Notes: generated by a model not told the origin, from the letters alone. Positions 26,401-35,066 are shown, counted from the stretch's first letter. The stretch: 48,799 nt of DNA from Helicobacteraceae bacterium (GCA_027038835.1 JALWGC010000004.1:1-48799); one strand, 5' to 3'. Made by a program: numbers and translations.

Positions 26401-28495
26401 CTTGTTGCTCTCCCCAAAGGCGTTGGTACTTATCAAACGCCAGCTCTTTGTCTTTACCGCTTTTTGCAAGTTGCTCTATCTCCTCAAGCTCTTTGAGCTT
26501 TTTATCTCTTATGAAGTCGTCAGGCTCGAACTCAAGCTCGTATCGTAAAAGGTTGAGTTTGTTTTTGAAATCGTTGTAGAACTGCTGTGCGCTTCCGCCA
26601 GTAGCCCATCCCTCTTTGTTCTGGATTGCGTGCTGCAATTCGTGCAGCAGGGAGCTTTTTATTTCGTCTTTGCTCATATTTGCGTTGAGCACTATTTCGT
26701 TTGTATTTCGGTCGAAGTAGCCGTTGCTTCCCTCTTTCATCTCTTTGAGAGTCACTTTTGTATCTTTTAGCTGCGGATACTTCTCGAAAAGTTCCTCGTG
26801 CTTGAGTATGTCGCTAAGAGCGTGTGAACCTCTATGGATGTTCTCTATCTTCGCCCCACTATCATCAATCTCCCGCATTGTAGCACCGGTAGTGACATCG
26901 CTAAAGCTTCCCATCTCTTTTGGATGTGAGCCGACGAACATACCAATTCTTACACCCCCCTTAGCCGTACCGTCAGGGTTGAAGTTTTGGAGTATGTAGC
27001 TTCTTACTTTTTCATAAGCTTTCGGGTTGGTATGTCTAAGCACTTTGATAGCTCCCACACCAAGCGTACCGGCTAAGAAGCCGTGTATAAACTTGTCCTC
27101 AAGCTCATCGCCCGTTAGCAACCCGTCCCCGTTTTCATCCGCGCTTTTTGGGTCGAGTATCGCATTTGAAGCGTTGAGCGTACCCACACCAACACCGCCG
27201 GCAAGTGAGTGCCCTATACTGCTTCCGCCATTTGAAAAAATAGTATTGAACTCTGCCCAATCATCCCAATCCATATCGTCTGGTTTTTCGTTTATAAAGT
27301 TGTTTTCAGGTTTCTTGCTCCACTCTGGACTGTTGTCAAGCATACCCAAATCTGTCTCTATCTTGCTCAAGAGTTCATCGTCTATCCTGCCGCTCTCAAG
27401 CTTCTTTATATCCGCTTTTGTCAGCATAAAATCGTGGTCGTAATTCTTTTCGTAGATTGCAGGCGTTACTTCGTTTTCCCACCCTTTGCCATAGTTTACA
27501 CCTCGTATATCTCTTGGAGAGACAAGCTTTTGAGGGGCATAGGTATCTTTTGCCGCTACATCACGACGCATATCTATAAGCTCTTTGTATCGTTGATGCT
27601 TCTTGGCATCTGCCATTCTTTGCCAAAGGTCGTTTTTGTATGGAAGCACATTACCTTGATTGCCTTGATGCTCTACTATCTGCTCCGGCTCATACTCAAA
27701 AGGTCGCTCCGTTTTATACTGCGGCTCTACTTTGAAGCGGTTTTGCACTTCCTGCGCTATCGCATCGCCCTCCGCTTTGCTCAGCCCAAAGGCTTCGGGT
27801 CTTGTTGCAAGGTCGTCAAGCACCGTATCTACTTTGCTGTGGTCGATGTCCTCTTTGACAAGGTTTTTCACTCTTCCTTTTGTAATTGTGGCTATCACGC
27901 CGTTGATGACCGCTCCAACACCTCCGCCAAAGGCGCGCTCCTCTTGCTTTTGCTCGTCTGTTTTACTTTGGTCGCCATAGTTTTTAAACGCCATCGTTCC
28001 ATAGCCGACGCCAGCACCTCCAGCCATACTTTTAACAATTCTTCCGGCTTTTGCACCTTTGGTAAAGACACCGCCGGGGGCTAAGTTTATAGGGTCGAGT
28101 ATCACTTCACCGGCAGTCCTTGCCCACGGGTGCTTATAGGTTTCAAGCTCGTTGAGATGCTTCTGTCTGTTCCAGTAATCCTGATTAGCCTTAAAGAACT
28201 CTCCCTCTTTGCCGAAGATGCTTTTATGCAGTTTGTTCATACCGGCATTGAACGAAGCCGCATATTCATCGAAATTGTGGGTAAAGCCTTGCAGGAAACT
28301 TTTTTCTGTTGAGCTGTCTGTGTTGAGCGATTTGAGTATTTCTGGGTCGGTGACCCTTTTTAGTCGCGGTGTTGGCTTGTTCAACTCTTTAAGGATATTT
28401 GGATCGGTGACTCTTTTTAGTTTTTGTTGTGCTTGAGATTGGTTGTTTGAGCTGTTTAGCTCTTTGAGGATATTCGGGTCTGTAACACGTTGCAT
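23420..28495 (-). CDS. Giant polyvalent protein, probably ejected with phage DNA
   Basis: 1691 residues. In order: three N-terminal RVTDPxILKxLN repeats (first 60 residues); a glycine-rich hydrophobic stretch (about 140-215); an EF-hand-like loop DENGDGLLTGDELE (near 455); a zincin-type peptidase with SSLLHELQHAIQNKEG (near 612); a domain resembling phage Barnase-EndoU-ColicinE5/D-RelE nucleases (about 770-890, VETPVGNVKLN, SLLEDPLFVVKNP, YKPFKDKNGAVHYIGIAK); then long helical polyvalent-protein domains, with a C-terminus seen in internal virion proteins. Such proteins are carried in the virion and enter the host with the DNA. The ATG at 28495 follows AAAAAAGG; the GTG three codons earlier does not fit. 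Confidence 0.75.
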   Translation of the reverse strand: MQRVTDPNILKELNSSNNQSQAQQKLKRVTDPNILKELNKPTPRLKRVTDPEILKSLNTDSSTEKSFLQGFTHNFDEYAASFNAGMNKLHKSIFGKEGEFFKANQDYWNRQKHLNELETYKHPWARTAGEVILDPINLAPGGVFTKGAKAGRIVKSMAGGAGVGYGTMAFKNYGDQSKTDEQKQEERAFGGGVGAVINGVIATITKGRVKNLVKEDIDHSKVDTVLDDLATRPEAFGLSKAEGDAIAQEVQNRFKVEPQYKTERPFEYEPEQIVEHQGNQGNVLPYKNDLWQRMADAKKHQRYKELIDMRRDVAAKDTYAPQKLVSPRDIRGVNYGKGWENEVTPAIYEKNYDHDFMLTKADIKKLESGRIDDELLSKIETDLGMLDNSPEWSKKPENNFINEKPDDMDWDDWAEFNTIFSNGGSSIGHSLAGGVGVGTLNASNAILDPKSADENGDGLLTGDELEDKFIHGFLAGTLGVGAIKVLRHTNPKAYEKVRSYILQNFNPDGTAKGGVRIGMFVGSHPKEMGSFSDVTTGATMREIDDSGAKIENIHRGSHALSDILKHEELFEKYPQLKDTKVTLKEMKEGSNGYFDRNTNEIVLNANMSKDEIKSSLLHELQHAIQNKEGWATGGSAQQFYNDFKNKLNLLRYELEFEPDDFIRDKKLKELEEIEQLAKSGKDKELAFDKYQRLWGEQQARATQYRKDMTPQERMSEDWTQTLAREEGEYKEPIVQYDNSGIALHAKELEEKYLNKRSDRVLENELLKEAKQLPRPKSFDEFAKDFGTYGWTKVETPVGNVKLNVKQTYEHFMDNTHYQDRMWLTGAFKSLLEDPLFVVKNPMKKQIEFYKPFKDKNGAVHYIGIAKGDDGKLKYITSFDRGIGQIKNMIKSTDGNLMYFKYSRNAGNSVAESGKTSATKGWDNGNTPETIPQNNGSVKLGMFAGDAPKGAPEKPKEYAAHLKRIAYERINKEWSDISHGIKGEFKRLFTNTLSGKYLYRRDAVNAVKTKLENDAIYLHESLKQLPQADRELLHKYIVGDVPPSQVPENIRAVGENMRKSVSELTDQIVEAGIMSREAVDEWGKYYLKRLYKKHYTKENGIRGIFGGKTLEKLHERGAVKELGNKDVAGLNELLEPLGVDASGYKSIDEFMAQNEELLKRPMREGGVRITKLPNGKYKVKRDYTFKERSEMEEIRDAAITVPETIMKLGILAEHAKFLRDVEHIDGAVVNEELAKGLSHAELANAGYTKLPNNAKYGVLAGKWVRKDVADDIDAMNKHFIDAMLGENGSVLAEKYNDYLTLWKKSKTVWNAPAHVNNFLSNLFLMQLAGVGYKGIGETFADAIKALFGIENTLKNLSTYKMLAKKSMIGRASQEELQHLAKMQKELKYVLEAENLGMLNQSRLNEIMQNSVRGFKGADGVLRKADDFVSKLYQSEDAINRVNAYRILRENGWSKEEAKAGVESIMPDYTQPLPRGWQLARDTGISPFIAWNYYTVPKILKLMKTKEGAFRTAQVLGALGFFSYVMSGMSPTEQLPFADTDMPEWMKGKYLPIGRQGDEVTTLKVDRFIPQLQMMQPLNYIRDLGSGVPQNLFVSLAMQKKLYNGRPITYAKKSTGDKAYDYAKHYITNFVPLPQEAYNVWDLIDANARSKRRRKSDSVTEARTIPQSVAKLLGINTITYNKRALKNEQRRQK

Positions 28496-28539
28496 AAATA
28501 GCACCTTTTTTAAGTGCTATCTTTGCAAAATTTGAAGTT

Positions 28540-28560
28540 TTTTTACAGTCGTTTTTGTCG
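28540..28560 (-). promoter_or_regulatory. 21-nt repeat element, copy B (ejection protein gene)
   Basis: On the minus strand CGACAAAAACGACTGTAAAA then A, 45-65 nt upstream of the ejection protein start. It matches copy A at 17 of 21 positions, keeping both GAC triplets ten bases apart. Confidence 0.45.
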
Positions 28561-28561
28561 T

Positions 28562-29467
28562 TTATTCAGCGTACCAGTGCCCATCTTTGCCTAAAAAGTA
28601 TTTTCTTCCGTCTCCTCCGACTTTTACATCTACCATACCTTGCGGTAGTTGTGTAGTCGTTTGGCTGTCGTTTGGCTGTGCGATTTGCTGCTGTTCATAA
28701 CCGTCGTCAAAAACTACTCTTGGGTCGCCATCACCCCATCCTGTTCCATACACCTTTGGAGCTTTTCCTGTTCTCACATAGTAGTTTATAGCCATAGACT
28801 GCTGTTCTTTAGGCAAACCACTTATCCCCGGAATAACACTTGCAGGATTCTTCGCCACAATCTCCCAACGCTTGTTGTAAACCTTTTGCATATCCGCTTC
28901 GTTTGGAGCTGTTCTTGCATTCGCTTTTTGGGTCGCTGCCTGCCCAAGCGCACCGTAGTATTTGCCCATCACATCGTGCCAGCGCTTCGTTTCTTGAAGT
29001 TCGTTCGCTCTGTTTTGGCTTCGCATATTGGCTATGTTCACATTCGCCTGTGTCGCTGCGTTTTGCGCTTGATTTCGCATCATAGAGCCGACAACTCCTC
29101 CAAGAACACGCCTGCGCTCCATATCCATCTGCTGTCGTTTGCGCGTCATCAAGTTTCCAAGAGCTTCGTTGAACCATTCTGCGCTTGTCGCGTCCTTAGC
29201 CTTGTGCGCAAACGGATTGTAAACTCCTCTTTGTGCTATGTCGCTTACAAGCGTATTCACACCCTGTTTGTTGTTCTTCACGATGCCGCCTATGTACCCA
29301 ATAGCACCATTGTTCACACCGTTGTATCCTTGAACGCTCGGCTTGCCAAACTGATGTGGTCTTGTCTCGTACCGTTTTGGAGCGAACTCCATATTTATAA
29401 CGTTCCCGCTTTTCCAAGTTTTCCCGATTGTCGTGCCGTCATTTCGTTTCATATAATCGTAATTCAT
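28562..29467 (-). CDS. Putative internal virion protein
   Basis: 301 residues. The middle (about 110-200) is a glutamine-, asparagine- and alanine-rich helical region (QQMDMERRRVLGGVVGSMMRN and AATQANVNIANMRSQNRAN in parts), as in internal virion or ejection proteins of short-tailed phages. No enzyme motif. Start at 29467 (MNYDYMKRNDG) follows a GGAGG site; the frame is open 17 codons further up without a better site. It precedes the giant ejection protein, which supports the role. Confidence 0.55.
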   Translation of the reverse strand: MNYDYMKRNDGTTIGKTWKSGNVINMEFAPKRYETRPHQFGKPSVQGYNGVNNGAIGYIGGIVKNNKQGVNTLVSDIAQRGVYNPFAHKAKDATSAEWFNEALGNLMTRKRQQMDMERRRVLGGVVGSMMRNQAQNAATQANVNIANMRSQNRANELQETKRWHDVMGKYYGALGQAATQKANARTAPNEADMQKVYNKRWEIVAKNPASVIPGISGLPKEQQSMAINYYVRTGKAPKVYGTGWGDGDPRVVFDDGYEQQQIAQPNDSQTTTQLPQGMVDVKVGGDGRKYFLGKDGHWYAE

Positions 29468-29483
29468 AAACAAACCTCCAACT

Positions 29484-30854
29484 TCATCTTCTTTCCGTAG
29501 CGATAATATCGCCGACACCGTTTTTCAATCCCGATTTTATCATCGTTTCAGCCACGTCCGAACGTGGCGCTTTGTAAGCCCATCCGTTTACCTTGAATAC
29601 TTTGACGTGTATATTTCCGACGTAGATGTAGTCGTGCGTGATGTATGCGTAGTTTATACCCCTGACATCGACTTTGACGCCTGTATCTGTAAAATGTATA
29701 AAATCTTTTGAGTATGCAAGCGTATCGTTTTTCGATATCGCGACATAGCCCTCTTTGACATCTCCAAGATAATTGAAAAAAGTTACGTTTTCTATCCTTG
29801 GGTATTCGTGCGTTATACCGTATCTGTCGTTGTAGTTGCATCTATTTGGCGCAGTATAGGAAAGTATATAGTCAAATCTCGACACTCCTGTCGCTTTTTT
29901 TATACACCCGTCTATCTTGTGCAAGCCTGTATCGTCAATCTCGAAAGCAGCCAAATCGTAGTGAAATACATTTCTCGCAAACGCTGTAAATGCGTACCCG
30001 TTTACATTACTTTTGTAACCTGAGTGAAACTTCTTCCCTGTGTGGATGTTGAGAACATATACGCCATCGTTGTCTTCGCAGGGGATAAAAAGTTCGCCGT
30101 TGTATTCCACCAAAAATCTTGCATAATCGTTATCCATAACAAGCAAGTCCGTTTTGGCAAGCGTGCTCAAATTGAGCTTTAGCAGATGTACTTTCGAATC
30201 GCTATCGAGTAGCGCCGTGTAGTAAAGCTCGTTGCCATAGGAGAAAATACTATGAATATATCCGTAATCGTCCGATTTCAGCGTAAATAGCGCTTCTGTC
30301 TGTGTTCCGTATGTAGAATAGAACGTGAACTCGTTTCCTTTTATCTCGTACGGGTCTCCATTGTCTTTCGTCTTTTTGTAAGATATAATCGAATCGTCTA
30401 TAAACCCAAGTCCGTGCGAACCGACCGAATTGTATGAAAAAACCAAGTCTGTTTCTCCAACATAGTCAAGTCCTTGAGGACACATAGCGCCCGAGATTAT
30501 CTGAGGCGGCGTAGAACCGGCTTTGCGTTTGGCAGGCAAGACGGAAAGCTCTTTAATTTTGTCGATATCGTACGTTTCAACCTCTTTGTCGAACTCCCTT
30601 GCGTCTTTGGCGTTTAGCTCCCGTGAAGCTTGCGCATCATCTATAATGTCTGGGCTATCGGGCACTGCTACATATCGCTCCTCGCCTGTTTTTGTATTCT
30701 TTATCATCATTTGTATAGAAGCTAAGTAGGTTCCGTTTACTATCTCTTTTGCTATCAAGTCCTCATCGTATCGAGGGTGTGGATAGGGTATGCTAACCTC
30801 TTGCGCCATAGCTACACTCCATATCACAAAGAAGAACGACAACACCGCTTTCAT
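29484..30854 (-). CDS. Exported phage-encoded protein, beta-propeller-like
   Basis: 456 residues with a clear Sec signal peptide: MKAVLSFFFVIWSVAMA, predicted cleavage before QEVSIPYPHP. The rest is beta-rich with repeated Y-x-G-x-L-Y-type blades (GYIHSIFSYGNELYYTALL, YARFLVEYNGELFIP, DGVYVLNIHTGKKF), and a CPQGLDYVG segment. It is unusual for a virion operon to carry an exported protein; it may be a surface or periplasmic factor made by the host for the phage, or an adsorption modifier. The ATG at 30854 follows AAAAAGGAAAAAGT. A TATAAT box lies at 30891-30886 on the minus strand. Confidence 0.6.
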   Translation of the reverse strand: MKAVLSFFFVIWSVAMAQEVSIPYPHPRYDEDLIAKEIVNGTYLASIQMMIKNTKTGEERYVAVPDSPDIIDDAQASRELNAKDAREFDKEVETYDIDKIKELSVLPAKRKAGSTPPQIISGAMCPQGLDYVGETDLVFSYNSVGSHGLGFIDDSIISYKKTKDNGDPYEIKGNEFTFYSTYGTQTEALFTLKSDDYGYIHSIFSYGNELYYTALLDSDSKVHLLKLNLSTLAKTDLLVMDNDYARFLVEYNGELFIPCEDNDGVYVLNIHTGKKFHSGYKSNVNGYAFTAFARNVFHYDLAAFEIDDTGLHKIDGCIKKATGVSRFDYILSYTAPNRCNYNDRYGITHEYPRIENVTFFNYLGDVKEGYVAISKNDTLAYSKDFIHFTDTGVKVDVRGINYAYITHDYIYVGNIHVKVFKVNGWAYKAPRSDVAETMIKSGLKNGVGDIIATERR

Positions 30855-30885
30855 ACTTTTTCCTTTTTCTTGAAACATTTTCACA

Positions 30886-30891
30886 ATTATA
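30886..30891 (-). promoter_or_regulatory. -10-like box before the exported phage protein
   Basis: TATAAT on the minus strand in GTTATAATTGTG, 31 nt ahead of the start at 30854. It would allow this gene to be expressed separately from the long late transcript. Confidence 0.45.
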
Positions 30892-30898
30892 ACGATTT

Positions 30899-31969
30899 TT
30901 ATACATATTTATTATTAGATAACACATAGATATCCCATTCGTCATAAACTATTTGTAAAATATTTGTGGAGTCTGCATCGAGCGTAGTGTCGCCATAGGC
31001 ATCGAAATTTATCGTTACGGTATTGCCATTTGGAAATATTTGCAAAGTGTAGATTCTTCCAACTTCCATATCGTAATTTTCTCCATCCGCTTTTGAAATG
31101 TCAAGTGTTCCGTCAGCGGTGAAATTCACATAGTGAAACGCCCTGTTTCCATTTGCGTACGATAAATCGATAACGACATCACCTTGTGCATCCTCAGTAC
31201 CTGTCATATTGTCGAAGTCTGGGTTCGCTCCACCATTCCCACTTGGAGCATCTATAAATTCAAGCGCACTTCCATCACTATTTACCGCAACTATTTTCGA
31301 CGCTTCGTATGAAGCAGGCGTGTCGTTCAAATCCAAAAACGTGGAAGCGCCGCCTGACTCGCCTCCAGCTTCACCGTCTTTGCCTACAAACCGTATCGCT
31401 TTGCTCCATACTCCATCACCTTGTTTGAAAGAGATGTATATGTCGCCATCGACAAAGTTGTCGTGCCACGAAATGCCATCGGGAGAGTATCTGAAATGGA
31501 TTTGTGTTTCGTCTGTATTGTCGCTATCTTCGATAAACAAAAAGTAGTCTCGCATAGCATCTTTGTAGTTTGCATAGATAGCGTTGGCTTTTGTCTCGTA
31601 GTTTGCGTATCCTTTCCATAAATACGTCAACGCTTTGTACAGTACAGCATATACCAAGCCCTCGTCCATGTCGAGATTGTTCCCTATTGCTGGATATGCC
31701 GGTACCTTTATATACCGAGAACCATCAAGCGGTCTAAATTCGTCCGCAGTGCTTCCGTTCGTTTCTATGAGCGTTACAGGTATTACGTTTAGAGCCGCTT
31801 CTCTCAAGCCAAAGTAGATAGCGTCGAATTTTTCGTCGTCAGTTTTGTTTTCGAGTGGATGCGTGATATAATTTCCATCTGCATCTTTACTCTCTTTGGT
31901 ATTTTTATATTCCGCTACCGTTTCGTCTATCTTGATGTTTATCATTTCGATTATTTTATCTACTAACAT
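30899..31969 (-). CDS. Tail fibre or adaptor-like protein
   Basis: 356 residues. The first 120 residues are helical and head/tail-adaptor-like (LVDKIIEMINIKIDETVAEYK...). The middle holds FRYSPDGISWHD, FKQGDGVWSKAIRFVGKDG and the collagen-like GKDGEAGGESGG, followed by TFLDLNDTPASYEASKIVAV and ALEFIDAPSG, a motif common in phage tail fibres. The rest is a beta-rich, probably trimeric, tip. Ribosome binding site GAGG is 8 nt upstream. Role inferred: receptor-binding or baseplate component. Confidence 0.55.
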   Translation of the reverse strand: MLVDKIIEMINIKIDETVAEYKNTKESKDADGNYITHPLENKTDDEKFDAIYFGLREAALNVIPVTLIETNGSTADEFRPLDGSRYIKVPAYPAIGNNLDMDEGLVYAVLYKALTYLWKGYANYETKANAIYANYKDAMRDYFLFIEDSDNTDETQIHFRYSPDGISWHDNFVDGDIYISFKQGDGVWSKAIRFVGKDGEAGGESGGASTFLDLNDTPASYEASKIVAVNSDGSALEFIDAPSGNGGANPDFDNMTGTEDAQGDVVIDLSYANGNRAFHYVNFTADGTLDISKADGENYDMEVGRIYTLQIFPNGNTVTINFDAYGDTTLDADSTNILQIVYDEWDIYVLSNNKYV

Positions 31970-31974
31970 TTTTT

Positions 31975-32775
31975 TTACCTCAGCGCATAAAGTTCCGCTA
32001 TTTTCAGCTGTGTTTCGTTTTTCTCGTGCTCTATTTCCTTATTTAACTGTGCCGCATCTTGAATAGCTTTAATCTGTGCAAGTTTGTACTGCACTTCCAT
32101 AGCTGCAACGCCTATCTGCTGTTTTGTAAGTTGCGTTCTTATACGTTCGTTTTCAGCTTGATAGCGCATAAGCGGAACCTTTTCGGCTTCGACTTGCGCC
32201 ATTATGTCTTTGATGCCGATTTCTTTATCTTTCAGCGCCTGTTCCTTGCGCTTCAAGTTTATATCTTCGGTCATCATCTCGGTTCTTTTGTTTTCTGTCG
32301 CTACCTGCGCAGGCAGGAGCGTCTCTATCTCGTATTTCGTCCTTGCGACCTTTGCCGCTACTTCGTTAACCCTCGCTCTATCTTCGTTCTGCATAGAAGA
32401 TATCTTTTGGTTATCAACCGCTATTTGAGCGTCTTTTACCTGTAAATCTTTAGCAGATTGCGCCTCTTTTATCGCGTCCTCTTTTTGCATAGAAACGACT
32501 CTTTGCATCTCTGTCGCTATCTGAGCGTTTTTTAGCGGCGCATCGCCTGCAATAGTTATAGCCTGTGCAACTACACTCGTTATCGTGTTTGTAAGAAACT
32601 CCGCATACCGCCTTGCCTTTTCATCATCGGTTATGCTCGTTTGTTCTTCAAGATACTCTTTCAAATTCGATTGCGCTTTTGAAAGTATCGATGTCTCTTC
32701 ACCGTTTTCATCTTTTTTGAAAGCGATTTCATCGAGTGTAACCGCAAGTGTTTCTCTCAAAATATCAAAATTCAT
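31975..32775 (-). CDS. Coiled-coil phage protein
   Basis: 266 residues, almost fully helical. From about residue 90 on it is a charged coiled coil with imperfect repeats (AQIATEMQRVVSMQKEDAIKEA and AQIAVDNQKISSMQNEDRARV share the pattern AQIA...NQ..SMQxED). No known motif. It lies between two structural genes in the late operon; likely a virion component such as a tail or fibre rod, or a chaperone for one. Start follows GAGGGATAGA. Confidence 0.5.
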   Translation of the reverse strand: MNFDILRETLAVTLDEIAFKKDENGEETSILSKAQSNLKEYLEEQTSITDDEKARRYAEFLTNTITSVVAQAITIAGDAPLKNAQIATEMQRVVSMQKEDAIKEAQSAKDLQVKDAQIAVDNQKISSMQNEDRARVNEVAAKVARTKYEIETLLPAQVATENKRTEMMTEDINLKRKEQALKDKEIGIKDIMAQVEAEKVPLMRYQAENERIRTQLTKQQIGVAAMEVQYKLAQIKAIQDAAQLNKEIEHEKNETQLKIAELYALR

Positions 32776-32776
32776 T

Positions 32777-33382
32777 CTATCCCTCTATCGTAGAATCCCC
32801 AAACGTCACATCGAGCGTATAGCCATCGAGGCTCACATCACCAAGGCGAACATCGCCAAGCATTGCATCGAGAGCGTAGTCGTCAAGCACTACGTTCCCG
32901 AAATTCGATTCTCCAAGAGCTACATCGTACTCAAGCTTCGTCTGCATAGTTGCAAGCGATATCCTCTGCTTCAACATTTCAATATACCCAGCATCATAGT
33001 CGGTAAAGCAGTAGTAGAAGCCATCGATAGCTTCATTTAACACGCCACTGTTTTTTAAAGACCCGTCCGTACTATACAGTTTATACTCTATCGTATAGCC
33101 ACGCTTGTATCCCATCATAAAAGTCGGTATTATGTTTCCGACCTTTTTTACAACGTTATACTTTCCGTTTATTTTAGCCAACAAGAACCCGTCTTTAAAA
33201 GGCAGTTTTGTCGCTGCTTTATAAAAAGTGCCGTTTTGCTCCAAAGTGTAATCGAGCGTTTCGTATGTTTCTTTTGCCGTATCGAAAAAGTAGATATCAA
33301 CTGTAGGCTTATCGTAGGTAAAGATAGCGATAGTCGTATCGCTACCTCGTGTAAGACCGGAGGTGTCTATGCGCTTTATCAT
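32777..33382 (-). CDS. Phage structural protein of unknown function
   Basis: 201 residues, beta-rich first half (SDTTIAIFTYDKPTVDIYFFD), ending in a string of short similar units (LGDVRLGDVSLDGYTLDVTFGD), which looks like a small beta-solenoid. No recognised domain. Translation is likely coupled to the gene upstream (4-nt gap). Confidence 0.5.
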   Translation of the reverse strand: MIKRIDTSGLTRGSDTTIAIFTYDKPTVDIYFFDTAKETYETLDYTLEQNGTFYKAATKLPFKDGFLLAKINGKYNVVKKVGNIIPTFMMGYKRGYTIEYKLYSTDGSLKNSGVLNEAIDGFYYCFTDYDAGYIEMLKQRISLATMQTKLEYDVALGESNFGNVVLDDYALDAMLGDVRLGDVSLDGYTLDVTFGDSTIEG

Positions 33383-33386
33383 AGCA

Positions 33387-33953
33387 TCAGTACGCTATGG
33401 CTATCTCGCTGTAAACTGGAGCGTCCGTATCTGCAACAGGTGCAGTAGTCGTGTCGTAGATGCGTATTCTATCCTCGACAACTATCCCATACTCCGGCGC
33501 TTCGATAGTGACAAGATACTCTCCCTCGCTTGCGATAGAGATATCAGCAGTCTCGTAAACACCCGTGTTACCCTTTTGAGTCAAAGTAGCACCGTCTGCT
33601 ATCGCAGCTCTAACCGGCGTTCTCAAATAGAGTTTCGTTGCAGTAACTTTTGTTACATAAGCGTAAAGACCGGTTGCGTACTCGATGACATCGCCAGCAA
33701 CAACATTATGACCGCTATCGACAACTATCACTCTTGCTCCATACGAAACAGCACCGCTTACAGTTGCAGTATGGGCAGTAGCACTATCGACTGTCTCTAC
33801 GATTTCACTCACTCCCCCAGCGACTGCAGTCTTGTTAAGGAGGTCGTCGATAGGTGCATACGATACAGTAAATTTCGATGTATCGCCGCCTATCAACGTC
33901 TTTTTTGTAGAAACCACCACCTGAAAATTTTGACTTGGCTCGTAAATCTTCAT
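33387..33953 (-). CDS. Phage structural protein of unknown function, Ig-like content
   Basis: 188 residues, beta-rich, with blocks VVVSTKKTLIGGDTSKFTVS, IVVDSGHNVVAGDVIEYAT and YLVTIEAPEYGIVVEDRIRI. The last pair resembles Ig-like or adhesin domains of virion surface proteins. Ribosome binding site GGGAG. A minus-strand GTCG-gagg-CGAC hairpin at 33987-33998 lies upstream, just after the preceding gene's stop. Confidence 0.5.
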   Translation of the reverse strand: MKIYEPSQNFQVVVSTKKTLIGGDTSKFTVSYAPIDDLLNKTAVAGGVSEIVETVDSATAHTATVSGAVSYGARVIVVDSGHNVVAGDVIEYATGLYAYVTKVTATKLYLRTPVRAAIADGATLTQKGNTGVYETADISIASEGEYLVTIEAPEYGIVVEDRIRIYDTTTAPVADTDAPVYSEIAIAY

Positions 33954-34001
33954 AAAATCTCCCTTTTGAGTTTTTTAGGTGTTTAAAGTCGCCTCCGACA
34001 C

Positions 34002-35066
34002 TTAGTACATAACACCGACTTCATCGTTGTAGAAAAATGGACTGATATCGGCAAATCTTTTTGTTGTATCAGGTGTATCTACTGCGATTATGCTGTCTTT
34101 CGTACCGCTTTGCTCATAGAACGCCTTGAACCCGTTCGCGCCGCCGTCGGTTACAATTTGCTCTTGAGCGTTTTCATCGTAAAGCTTCCCGTCGCTCTTT
34201 ATATAAACAAGTTTCGTTACATATTTTTTCCCGTTTATTGTATCGTACGTGTGAATACACGGTGAAAGCGACAATGTTTTTCCGGTTTGTGTTCCAGCCC
34301 CTGCCCACATACATCCGGGGTGTTGCGCAAAATTGTCCATAAAACGTTCGTATTCCGCTATCCAGTCAGAGGAAGCACCGTTTTGTGCAAGTAGTCTTTT
34401 CGTTTCGTTTTTCACGACGAAATTCCAATCCATCGGATTGTCCGCATTAGGAAAATTTCCAGATACATAACCGTAACTTTCCGTCTGTCTGAACACACTC
34501 ATATCCACCACGTCGTTAGCTATAACTTTATCGTCTTTTTTTAACGTTCCGTGCATATCGAGTTCGTAAACACTGCCGTCAAACGTCATCTTTTTTCTAA
34601 TCTCGCTTGTGTCGTCTTTTATGTAAACAACATCGTCTAAATTTTTCTTAGCGACCGAAAGGCGGCTTGCTCTTGCGTTTGGATACGGTATCATATCGAT
34701 ACTTCCATCGGATGCAAGAGGAATGAATCCATCGTCCGATACGGCATAATTACCGTTTGTTTTCAGTATTTTTCCACCGGCTACTCTAAATACACCGAAC
34801 TCGATATCACCGTAAACTGGAGTTTTGTTGACGAACGTAACCGTTCTTGCCGCACCGTCCGCATTTCTGACGATTATAGATTTTTTACCGGATATCGTGA
34901 ACTCTACGACATCTCTGCTATCGCCGACAACATCCCCCATATCGACATCGTAGAACTCTTTTCCGAAGCTGACATACACTTTTCCGTTTGAGAGAAAAGC
35001 TATTTTGTCGCCCATAGCGACTACCTGCTTTACTACCGAAGTGATTCCCCTATACGGAACTACCAT
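34002..35066 (-). CDS. Phage virion protein of unknown function, propeller-like
   Basis: 354 residues rich in short strand pairs (KIAFLSNGKVYVSFGKEFYD, YGDIEFGVFRVAGGKILKTN, DDVVYIKDDTSEIRKKM). The C-terminal part contains two cysteines (PGCMWAGAGT and SLSPCIHTYDT). No catalytic motif. Position in the fibre region suggests an adsorption structure. It overlaps the gene upstream by 7 nt with a GGAGG site. Confidence 0.5.
   Translation of the reverse strand: MVVPYRGITSVVKQVVAMGDKIAFLSNGKVYVSFGKEFYDVDMGDVVGDSRDVVEFTISGKKSIIVRNADGAARTVTFVNKTPVYGDIEFGVFRVAGGKILKTNGNYAVSDDGFIPLASDGSIDMIPYPNARASRLSVAKKNLDDVVYIKDDTSEIRKKMTFDGSVYELDMHGTLKKDDKVIANDVVDMSVFRQTESYGYVSGNFPNADNPMDWNFVVKNETKRLLAQNGASSDWIAEYERFMDNFAQHPGCMWAGAGTQTGKTLSLSPCIHTYDTINGKKYVTKLVYIKSDGKLYDENAQEQIVTDGGANGFKAFYEQSGTKDSIIAVDTPDTTKRFADISPFFYNDEVGVMY

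Noticed and set aside
33981-34000. Fourth copy of the 21-nt late element before 33953
   Set aside because: It shares only the TTTAAAGTC half; the rest forms a GTCG-gagg-CGAC hairpin instead, so it is more likely a small stem after the upstream gene.
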